Shown here piece after piece: positions 14,720 through 21,251 of a DNA stretch of 21,251 nt (position 1 is the first letter of the stretch; the number at the start of each line of letters is the position of its first letter). Source of the stretch: an uncultured Ignavibacteria bacterium (GTDB lineage Bacteria; Bacteroidota; Ignavibacteria; Ignavibacteriales; Melioribacteraceae); NCBI GenBank assembly GCA_937930275.1, contig CALGLM010000334.1, forward strand, positions 1 through 21,251, written 5' to 3'. The notes under the pieces are model-generated. The model was given only the letters and a program-made list of their open reading frames with translations, was not told the origin of the DNA and ran no database searches. The translations under genes were made by a program, and so were the position numbers.

Positions 14720-16854
14720 TTTATATTAAAGTTAATTTCTTTTTTTATGCCCAATTTTCGTATTTTGCTGCCGAGCGTTTTACCGTTAATTCCCAATAAT
14801 TCCGAAGCACTATTTTTTCCGGTAATTTTCCCATTCGCTTTTTTTAATGCTAAGACAATATGTTGTTTTTCAATTTCAGTTAAAGTAGCAAAGTCTTCTT
14901 CTTGCAAGCTTGAATTAGTGTGAATTGACTTAAAAAAATTCTCAAAATTTATATTTTCACCTTTAGAAATTATTATCGAGCGTTCAATTAAGTGTTCAAG
15001 TTCACGTATGTTACCGGGCCAATTGTATTCGGTTAATAATTCCAAATCTGTTTTTTTTATTGATTTAACATTGCTTCCTATTCGCTTGGAATAGATGTTA
15101 ATAAAATGTTTGACTAAAGCGGGAATGTCTTCTTTCCTTTCTTTTAAAGACGGTACAAAAATAGGAAATACGTTTAGCCTAAAATATAAATCTGAACGGA
15201 ATCTTCCGTTGGCTATCTCTTTTTCAAGGTTTCTATTAGTAGCTGCAATAATCCTAACATCGCTTTTAATTGTTTGTTTTCCGCCAATTCGTTCAAATGT
15301 TTTTGTTTGAATTACACGTAAAAGTTTTGATTGCAATTCAATAGGCAATTCTCCTATTTCGTCTAAGAATATGGTTCCGCCGTCAGCAATTTCAAATTTG
15401 CCTATTTTCTTTTCAATAGCTCCGGTAAAACTTCCTTTTTCATGTCCAAATAATTCGGATTCTATTAATGTAGCCGGCAAGGCAGCACAATTTATGGTTA
15501 TAAAAGCATTAGTTTTTCTTTTTGATAGATTGTGTATAGCTTTTGCAATAAGTTCTTTGCCCGTACCAGTTTCGCCTTGTATTAGAACCGTGGCATCTAA
15601 AGGGGCAACTTGTTCCACTTTGTTTAATGTTTTTTGTATAGCAGAGCTATTTCCGATAATTTCTTGAAAGATATTAGTTAAATTTATTTCTTCAATCAAA
15701 TAACTTTTTTCCTGTTCAAGTTTTTTTGTTAGTATAGTTATCTCTTCAAACATAAAAAAGAAACCGAGCAGCATTCCTACTTGAGGAAGTAAATAATAAG
15801 CAAGGTTAATTTCTTCATTGCTAAAATAAGAATCAATATCCGAATCAAATAAAAAATTATTTATTTGTTTTGATATTATCGGTTTTGTTCTGCCTAACAC
15901 TAAATATAAATTTCCTTTTCCGGATAATATAAATCGAATTATTATAAGGGAATTAATTGAGTAATTGGATTTCAATTTTGCCAAGAAAGTACTTTTTTTA
16001 CAAACTTGCTCTAATTTTTCTTCTCTAAACTCAATAAAATATTCCTCGTAATTCTTAAAATATTTCCACATATTACTAAATGCGTTGCTAAGTTCGTTTG
16101 TGTTTTGAATGGTTTTATAATTATTTCCACTCGTCTTCAATTGACCGATAACAATACGTTTATCATAGTCGTTTGAACCCGCAAAAACTCCTATAAAATC
16201 TGTCGGAATCCACGTGTTTATTTCGGTTGCCATTAGATTCAGCAATTCTTCTTTTGCTAAAATTCTTGAAAGTAAATTGAATAGCTTATCTTGTATAGTT
16301 CTTTGCTTTTTACGGTAATCCAGCTCTTTTTTTTGCCTTCCTAAAAGAATAGTGGAAGCAAGTACCCGCGCAACTATTTTTAAATTTACTTCATCCGTAT
16401 TATTAAAAATATTGCTTCGCGGAGAAAAAATAAAATTACCCACTAATTCTTTTTTACAAATTAAAGGTATAACATAAACTTCCGAAATATCCGACTTTTT
16501 AATAATTTCGGATAAGTTTTGTTGATTTTCTTTTATCTTTTTTAGAGATGCAAGTATTGACGAATTATATTTTATAATTTCGTTTTTTGGGGAAATAAAA
16601 TGTAGCGGTAACATAGATAAGCTTATAGAATCGTACCAAAAATTATCGATTGAAAATGATTTATTGTCGCTTACTATACCTACTCCAACACCCAATCTAC
16701 TGCTAAGGTGATCAATAATTGCTAACCCTAAAATTTTAAAATCAAAGGCATCGTTAATTCTCGAAAGCATAGAATTAAACAATAGATTATTGTTTTCGGT
16801 ATTTTGAATAATGCTTAATAGATCATTAATAAGTTGTTCGTTTTGTGATCCCAT
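14716..16854 (-). CDS. Sigma-54-dependent transcriptional activator with GAF-like sensor domains
   Basis: I choose the ATG at 16854, giving 712 residues, because GAGG lies six bases upstream (16861-16864). The longer open frame up to 16995 adds a hydrophobic 47-residue stretch that overlaps the promoter region. The N-terminal region (about 15-325) looks like two GAF-type sensor domains. The AAA+ core contains Walker A GETGTGKE (427-434), the sigma-54-contacting loop GSFTGA (474-479, Ser in place of the usual Ala), Walker B TIFLDE (494-499), arginine-finger region FRSDLYFRL (552-560) and WPGNIREL. A Fis-type helix-turn-helix (about 674-701) ends the protein. There is no receiver domain, so it should sense a ligand directly rather than through phosphorylation. 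It is divergent from the efflux operon, whose promoter is of sigma-54 type. Confidence 0.93.
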   Translation of the reverse strand: MGSQNEQLINDLLSIIQNTENNNLLFNSMLSRINDAFDFKILGLAIIDHLSSRLGVGVGIVSDNKSFSIDNFWYDSISLSMLPLHFISPKNEIIKYNSSILASLKKIKENQQNLSEIIKKSDISEVYVIPLICKKELVGNFIFSPRSNIFNNTDEVNLKIVARVLASTILLGRQKKELDYRKKQRTIQDKLFNLLSRILAKEELLNLMATEINTWIPTDFIGVFAGSNDYDKRIVIGQLKTSGNNYKTIQNTNELSNAFSNMWKYFKNYEEYFIEFREEKLEQVCKKSTFLAKLKSNYSINSLIIIRFILSGKGNLYLVLGRTKPIISKQINNFLFDSDIDSYFSNEEINLAYYLLPQVGMLLGFFFMFEEITILTKKLEQEKSYLIEEINLTNIFQEIIGNSSAIQKTLNKVEQVAPLDATVLIQGETGTGKELIAKAIHNLSKRKTNAFITINCAALPATLIESELFGHEKGSFTGAIEKKIGKFEIADGGTIFLDEIGELPIELQSKLLRVIQTKTFERIGGKQTIKSDVRIIAATNRNLEKEIANGRFRSDLYFRLNVFPIFVPSLKERKEDIPALVKHFINIYSKRIGSNVKSIKKTDLELLTEYNWPGNIRELEHLIERSIIISKGENINFENFFKSIHTNSSLQEEDFATLTEIEKQHIVLALKKANGKITGKNSASELLGINGKTLGSKIRKLGIKKEINFNIN

Positions 16855-16876
16855 AACATACCTCAAGATATAAAAG

Positions 16877-16892
16877 TGCTTAAATAAAAGAA
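16877..16892. promoter_or_regulatory. Candidate activator site 1 (degenerate inverted repeat)
   Basis: TGCTTAAATA (16877-16886) is an exact copy of the first ten bases of site 2, 31 bases away. Its right arm (AAAGAA) matches TAAGCA at only four of six positions. It lies between the activator's ribosome site and site 2, about 115 bases upstream of the predicted pump start. It could therefore serve both activation of the pump operon and autoregulation of the activator gene. Confidence 0.45.
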
Positions 16893-16907
16893 GTAAAATA
16901 AAGAAAA

Positions 16908-16923
16908 TGCTTAAATATAAGCA
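16908..16923. promoter_or_regulatory. Candidate activator site 2 (perfect TGCTTA-N4-TAAGCA inverted repeat)
   Basis: TGCTTA (16908-16913) and TAAGCA (16918-16923) are perfect inverted arms around AATA. The centre lies about 75 bases upstream of the start predicted from the sigma-54 promoter, within the usual range for upstream activator sequences. Together with site 1, three helical turns away, it is the best candidate binding site for the adjacent Fis-type helix-turn-helix activator. Confidence 0.55.
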
Positions 16924-16964
16924 ATAATTATTAAAAATATAACGAAATTTAATAAAATAATATA

Positions 16965-16980
16965 TGGCACTAATGTTGCA
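16965..16980 (+). promoter_or_regulatory. Sigma-54 (-24/-12) promoter of the RND efflux operon
   Basis: TGGCAC (16965-16970), N5, TTGCA (16976-16980) matches the sigma-54 consensus TGGCAC-N5-TTGCA, with exactly ten bases between the invariant GG (16966-16967) and GC (16978-16979). Transcription would start near 16991, leaving a leader of about 23 bases with AGGAG (17004-17008) before the first gene. A divergent sigma-54 activator gene next to it makes a chance match unlikely. Confidence 0.85.
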
Positions 16981-17013
16981 AATATAATAAAACAAATTAA
17001 CTTAGGAGTAAAA

Positions 17014-18408
17014 TTGAAATACAAGGCGGTAAAAAAAATTACGACATTTGCTTTTGTAGTATTAGCTATTATTTACGGTAGTTTAACTGCCGAAGAAAAT
17101 AATACAAAATTATCTTTAGCCGAATGTATTAATTATGCAAAACAAAATAACAGGGAAATAAAAAAAGCAATTTTAGAAGAGAATCAATCTTCAAGCAAAA
17201 TAAAAGAGGTTATAGGTTCGGGACTTCCGCAAGTTACTTTAACGGGTAATATTGTAGATAACATTGAACTGCCTACTACTCTTTTTCCTATGGAATATTT
17301 TGGCGGAGCGAAAGGTACATTTATGGAATCGAAAATGGGGGTGCAATACAACTATACGTTTAATCTTGAAGCAACTCAGATGATATTTAACGGCTCGTTT
17401 TGGATTGGGCTTGACGCTGCAAAATACTCAAACCAATATTATAGCCAAAATGTTACAAATACTGTTGAAGAAACAATATATAGTGTTGCCGTTGCATATT
17501 ATAAAACAATTTCTGTTTATAAACAAAAAGAATTACTAAATAAAAACAAACTTTTAATTGAAAAATCTTTATCGGATACTAAACTGATGTATGATAACGG
17601 TAAAGCAAAAATTGTAGATGTAGATAGGTTGAATGTAAATTACAATAATATCAAATATCAAATAAAAAAGATAGAAGAGGCATTATCCTTATCATTAAAC
17701 AACTTAAAATATTTAATGGGAATGGATGTAAAAAGCGAAATAGAACTACAGGACAATGAATTGCTGTCGGATCAGGATGAACCCAAGTTATTTAATGAAT
17801 TTGAAGTTAAAGAAAACTTTAATATCCAAAACAGAGCCGATTATAAGATTTTGGGGACCGTTCTTGAATTACAAAAGCTTAATAGAGAAAATGTTTGGGC
17901 GCAGTATGTTCCTTCAATAACCGCATACGGTAGTTTTTCGTATCAAGGGTTGCGTAATAAATTTGATTTGTTTGATGCTGACAAAAAATGGTATAGCTTT
18001 TATTCTGTCGGTTTACGGATGCGCTTTCCTTTATTTACGGGAGGACAAACTTTAGCTAAAGACGAACAAGCTATGTTAGAAATTGAAAAGGTTAAGCAAG
18101 ATATAGCTAATGCAGAAAACGGTATTAATATGCAGGTAGATAACGCTGCCGATAAGTTAAAAACGGCGCTTGAAAATGCTAAAATAAATTATCAAAATAT
18201 GGAATTGGCTAAAAAAGTTTTAGATGATACTATTCTTGAATATAAAGAAGGAGTTACTAATGCATTGTTTTTAGTGGATTCCGAAACTAAATTAAGAGAA
18301 GCACAGACAAATTTTACAAATTCCTTGCTTGAATTATATATTGCAAAATTAGATATTGAAAAAGCTAAAGGAACTATATCAAATTATTTAAACGAAAATG
18401 TGAAATAA
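17014..18408 (+). CDS. TolC-family outer membrane efflux protein
   Basis: This 464-residue protein uses a TTG start, chosen because AGGAG lies five bases upstream and a signal peptide follows at once (residues 1-26, ending near GSLTAEE). Two outer-membrane-efflux repeats follow (about 33-230 and 255-455). Both are rich in long coiled-coil helices and are separated by a linker, as in TolC/OprM trimers that span the periplasm. LSLAECINYAKQNN opens the first repeat, and RMRFPLFTGGQT marks the strand region of the second. It is the first gene of a sigma-54-controlled operon with the membrane fusion protein (17-base gap) and the RND pump. No lipobox cysteine is seen. Confidence 0.92.
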   Translation: MKYKAVKKITTFAFVVLAIIYGSLTAEENNTKLSLAECINYAKQNNREIKKAILEENQSSSKIKEVIGSGLPQVTLTGNIVDNIELPTTLFPMEYFGGAKGTFMESKMGVQYNYTFNLEATQMIFNGSFWIGLDAAKYSNQYYSQNVTNTVEETIYSVAVAYYKTISVYKQKELLNKNKLLIEKSLSDTKLMYDNGKAKIVDVDRLNVNYNNIKYQIKKIEEALSLSLNNLKYLMGMDVKSEIELQDNELLSDQDEPKLFNEFEVKENFNIQNRADYKILGTVLELQKLNRENVWAQYVPSITAYGSFSYQGLRNKFDLFDADKKWYSFYSVGLRMRFPLFTGGQTLAKDEQAMLEIEKVKQDIANAENGINMQVDNAADKLKTALENAKINYQNMELAKKVLDDTILEYKEGVTNALFLVDSETKLREAQTNFTNSLLELYIAKLDIEKAKGTISNYLNENVK

Positions 18409-18425
18409 ATTAGAGAAATTATAAA

Positions 18426-19481
18426 ATGAAAAAAAAGATTGTAGTAATAACAATTGTATTAGTAGCCATTGCATTAATAACAACAAAATTAGTGGCAAAT
18501 AAAACAGTAATTGAAAAAAACAAAGTATTAAAAAAAGATAACGCAACTTCGGTTTCTATAGCAAAAGTATTATTAAAAGAAATGGATACGGAACTAAAAT
18601 CAACCGGTGTTACGGTTGCAAATCAAGAAGTAATAATAAAATCGGAAACTTCAGGTCAAATTACAAATGTCAATTTTAATCTTGGAGAATACATAAACAA
18701 GGGAAAAATTTTAGTTAACATCGATGATAAATTGGCAGATTTAAACTTGAAGCAAGCCGAACTTAACATGAAAAGATTTTTGGATGAATACCAAAAAACA
18801 AAAAACTTATTTGATGGGAATGCAACAACGGAAACAAAACTTAGAGATTCAAAAATAGATTATGAAAGAGCTAAATTAAGTTATGAACAAGCCGAAAAAC
18901 AATTTAGTTTTACAAAAATAAATTCAACACAAAACGGATATATAGTCTCAAAGTATATTGATAACGGTGCATATGTTACGCCGGGCACTCCGATTGTATC
19001 AATTGTAGATATAAGTAAATTAAAGGTGTTAATAAATATTTCAGAAAGCGACATTTACAAAATTAAACAGGGGCAAAATGTTAAAGTAACAACTTCAATT
19101 TATGAAGGCTGGTCAACTACGGGGAAAGTTAGTTTCGTAAGCCAACAAGGAGATAATGCACATAATTATCCGGTAGAAATAATAATTAATAACTCAAAAG
19201 TAAATCAATTAAAAGCAGGAACTTTTGTAGATGTTACTTTTGATTTTCCTTCTTCTATACAATCAAAAATTATTCCTCGTATAGCTTTAGTCGGAAGTAT
19301 AAAAAATGCTAAAGTATATTCAATTATAAACGGAAAAGCAGTGCTTAAACCTATTATAATCGGACGAGATTTAGGTGATTACTTAGAAGTAAAAAGCGGA
19401 TTGAACGAAGATGAACTTGTTGTAACAACGGGACAAATAAATTTATCTGATAATACACCAGTAAAAATATTAAACAAATAA
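18426..19481 (+). CDS. RND efflux membrane fusion (periplasmic adaptor) protein
   Basis: This 351-residue HlyD/AcrA-type adaptor has an N-terminal membrane anchor (KKKIVVITIVLVAIALITTK), no lipobox, and a lipoyl half-motif (VIIKSETSGQITNVNFNLGE). A helical hairpin follows (LNLKQAELNMKRFLDEYQKT...RAKLSYEQAEKQF), then the second lipoyl half (GAYVTPGTPIVSIVD), the beta-barrel (LINISESDIYKIKQGQNVKV) and a membrane-proximal domain near the C-terminus. The hairpin is short, as in HAE-type adaptors that dock directly on a TolC partner. It links the TolC-like protein encoded 17 bases upstream to the RND permease encoded 13 bases downstream. Weak GAGA precedes the ATG. Confidence 0.93.
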   Translation: MKKKIVVITIVLVAIALITTKLVANKTVIEKNKVLKKDNATSVSIAKVLLKEMDTELKSTGVTVANQEVIIKSETSGQITNVNFNLGEYINKGKILVNIDDKLADLNLKQAELNMKRFLDEYQKTKNLFDGNATTETKLRDSKIDYERAKLSYEQAEKQFSFTKINSTQNGYIVSKYIDNGAYVTPGTPIVSIVDISKLKVLINISESDIYKIKQGQNVKVTTSIYEGWSTTGKVSFVSQQGDNAHNYPVEIIINNSKVNQLKAGTFVDVTFDFPSSIQSKIIPRIALVGSIKNAKVYSIINGKAVLKPIIIGRDLGDYLEVKSGLNEDELVVTTGQINLSDNTPVKILNK

Positions 19482-19494
19482 TTGAGGAATAAAA

Positions 19495-21251
19495 ATGATT
19501 GAATTATCAATAAAAAGACCCTTAATTGTTTTTGTAATGTTTGCATTAATTGCATTAGCCGGCGTAATAACCTATATGCAGTTAAATATAAATTTGGTGC
19601 CTAAATTTGAAAATAACATTATTACTATAACAACAATTTATCCGGGAGCTTCGGCCGTTGAAGTTGAAAGTTCGGTAACAAAAAAAATTGAAGATGCCGT
19701 TTCCAGCTTAGAAAATATTGATAGAATTAAATCTGTATCGGCAGAAGGGTATCAATATACTACAATTGAGTTAAAAAGTACGGCTGATGTTAATATATCG
19801 TTGCAAGATGCTCAAAGAAAAGTTAACGCAATAATGGCAGATTTACCGGAAGATGTTAAAATTCCGACTCTTAGTAAAATATCCATGGATGAAATGCCGG
19901 TAATGAATATTGCCTCATTTTCCAAGTTAAAACCAACAGAGTTTTACAAGTTAATGGAAGATAAAATACAACCTCATCTATCAAAATTACAAGGAGTTGG
20001 AGCAATAAAACTAATAGGCGGAACAAAAAGAGAAATTAATGTTGCAATTGACCAAGATAAATTAAAATCTTATAATTTGTCAATCTTGCAGGTTCAGGGA
20101 GCAATTCAAAAAGCAAATATGGATTTTCCTACAGGAAGAGTAGAAGACGATAACACAAGATATACAGTAAGGTTATCGGCTAAATATATATCGCTTGAGC
20201 AGCTTAAAAATACATTAATAGCTATTAATAATGACGGAAGCAAAATATATATAAAAGATATTGCAGAAGTTACGGACGGTACAAAAGAAGTGACTACCGA
20301 AAGCCGACTAAACGGAACTTCTACAATAGGAATTCAAATCACAAAACAATCCGATGCAAATGCAGTTAAAGTATGCAATTTGGTAAAAGAGGAATTAAAA
20401 AAGATTGAGGAGGAATATAAATCAAGCGGATTGGAATTTGATATTGCTACGGATACTTCGGTTTATACAATGGACTCGGTAAATGCGGTTGTAGAAGATT
20501 TGGTACTTGCAATAATAATTGTATCCTTAATATGTTTTATATTTCTACATAGCCCTCGTTCGGCAATGATAGTAATGGTTGCCGTACCGCTTTCTATGAT
20601 GCCCGCTTTTACGTTTTTGTATTTATTCGATTATTCGCTAAACGTAATGTCTTTAATGGCATTATCTTTAGCCGTAGGTATTTTGGTGGATGATTCCATT
20701 GTGGTTGTAGAAAATATTTTTAGACATCTGGAAATGGGGAAAAGTAAATTACAAGCAGCAATTGAAGGAAGTAAACAAATTTTTTACACGGCAACATCAA
20801 TTACGCTTGTTATTGTTTCCGTGTTTTTGCCTCTTTCGCTTACTGGGGGAATAATCGGTAATATATTAAAAGAGTTTTCTCTACCGTTAATTGTCTCTAC
20901 ATTGGCAAGTTTGCTTGTATCTTTTTCTTTAACTCCGCTATTGTTATCGAAATTTGCAAAATTAAGTGAAGAAAATAATAACTCGCTTAGTCATAAATTT
21001 TCCGTAAAATTTGAAGTAGTTTTTGAAAGAGTAAAAAACATATACTCCGAGTTTTTGGAATGGTCAATTAATAACAGGAAAAAAGTTTATACGGTAGTGG
21101 GAGTATTGTTTATTGGCGCTTTTTTATTAGTGGGAGCCGGATTTATAGGTGCCAATTTTATGCCTGAAACCGACCAAAGCGAGTTGGTTTTGACTGTTGA
21201 AATGCCTCCTCAAATTACTATATATGAAAATAATTTGATTGCAAGGAAAAT
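19495..21251 (+). CDS. RND efflux permease (AcrB/HAE family), 3' truncated by window edge
   Basis: The frame is open from ATG 19495 to the last base (about 585 residues). It begins IELSIKRPLIVFVMFALIAL, the usual first membrane helix, then shows the porter domains (YPGASAVEVESSVTKKIEDA, 49-68) and membrane helices 2-6. Helix 4 carries VDDSIVVVEN (398-407), whose paired aspartates D399-D400 correspond to the proton-relay pair of AcrB-type pumps. This supports a multidrug/lipophile (HAE) pump rather than a metal (CusA) pump. The sequence stops inside the second half, near NFMPETDQSELVLTVE, where the second periplasmic domain starts. GAGGAAT precedes the ATG. The substrate is unknown. Confidence 0.94.
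   Translation, partial: MIELSIKRPLIVFVMFALIALAGVITYMQLNINLVPKFENNIITITTIYPGASAVEVESSVTKKIEDAVSSLENIDRIKSVSAEGYQYTTIELKSTADVNISLQDAQRKVNAIMADLPEDVKIPTLSKISMDEMPVMNIASFSKLKPTEFYKLMEDKIQPHLSKLQGVGAIKLIGGTKREINVAIDQDKLKSYNLSILQVQGAIQKANMDFPTGRVEDDNTRYTVRLSAKYISLEQLKNTLIAINNDGSKIYIKDIAEVTDGTKEVTTESRLNGTSTIGIQITKQSDANAVKVCNLVKEELKKIEEEYKSSGLEFDIATDTSVYTMDSVNAVVEDLVLAIIIVSLICFIFLHSPRSAMIVMVAVPLSMMPAFTFLYLFDYSLNVMSLMALSLAVGILVDDSIVVVENIFRHLEMGKSKLQAAIEGSKQIFYTATSITLVIVSVFLPLSLTGGIIGNILKEFSLPLIVSTLASLLVSFSLTPLLLSKFAKLSEENNNSLSHKFSVKFEVVFERVKNIYSEFLEWSINNRKKVYTVVGVLFIGAFLLVGAGFIGANFMPETDQSELVLTVEMPPQITIYENNLIARK

Noticed and set aside
16979..16986. TATATTTG on the minus strand as a Bacteroidota-type promoter for the activator gene
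   Set aside because: No TTTG occurs 19-20 bases upstream and the motif overlaps the sigma-54 -12 element; in this AT-rich spacer a single box is weak evidence.
16855..16995. N-terminal extension of the sigma-54 activator (47 extra residues with a membrane-like helix)
   Set aside because: It overlaps the operator repeats and the sigma-54 promoter, is unlike the start of known activators, and the ATG at 16854 has a well-placed GAGG.

Overview
The window is AT-rich chromosomal DNA, with no insertion sequence, phage gene, tRNA, rRNA or CRISPR array that I can see. Several features point to the Bacteroidota/Chlorobi/Ignavibacteria lineage. Two promoters match the Bacteroidota form TTTG-N19/20-TAnnTTTG (before rpsT and before the TonB receptor gene). 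The carotenoid genes include a fused CrtYc-CrtYd type cyclase and a CrtD-like desaturase of the kind known from Bacteroidota. Clear Shine-Dalgarno sequences before many genes, a sigma-70-like promoter and a sigma-54 promoter argue against a classical Bacteroides or Flavobacterium and favour an Ignavibacteria/Kapabacteria-like relative. This placement is an inference.

Layout. (1) 1-966: the 3' end of a thioredoxin-reductase-like gene and a SagB-type nitroreductase gene, closed by a terminator. (2) 1034-3989: a TonB-dependent receptor with its own promoter and a long leader, convergent with a secreted CBM9-like protein; one bidirectional terminator separates them. (3) 4208-4588: rpsT (ribosomal protein S20) with its own promoter and terminator, on the minus strand. 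(4) 4618-7959, minus strand: a probable operon of CBS-pair protein, aat (leucyl/phenylalanyl-tRNA-protein transferase), ABC ATPase and ABC-2 permease. (5) 8056-13059, plus strand: a carotenoid operon of crtI, crtB, an unrecognised exported protein, a lycopene cyclase (CrtYcd) and a crtD-like desaturase. The genes overlap or abut by -20, +1, -4 and -19 bases. (6) 13113-14719: a cysteine-rich DUF116 protein and a small NTF2/DUF4440-like protein, preceded by a CRP/FNR-type palindrome. (7) 14716-16854, minus strand: a sigma-54 enhancer-binding activator with GAF-like sensor regions. (8) 16877 to the end: activator-type palindromes, a textbook sigma-54 promoter and a tripartite RND efflux operon (TolC-like, membrane fusion protein, RND permease). 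The permease runs off the window.

How it works together. The strongest regulatory reading is at the right end. The activator is divergent from the efflux operon. Between them lie a -24/-12 sigma-54 promoter facing the pump genes and two copies of the decamer TGCTTAAATA exactly 31 bases apart. One copy belongs to a perfect TGCTTA-N4-TAAGCA inverted repeat. This looks like a self-contained, sigma-54-switched export system with an unknown inducer. The carotenoid operon should make phytoene, desaturate it, and cyclise one or both ends. The crtD-like gene suggests a 1'-hydroxylated monocyclic end product, but the hydratase and ring-modifying genes are not in view. The exported protein inside this operon, and the DUF116/NTF2 pair behind a CRP/FNR-like site, are the least understood parts.
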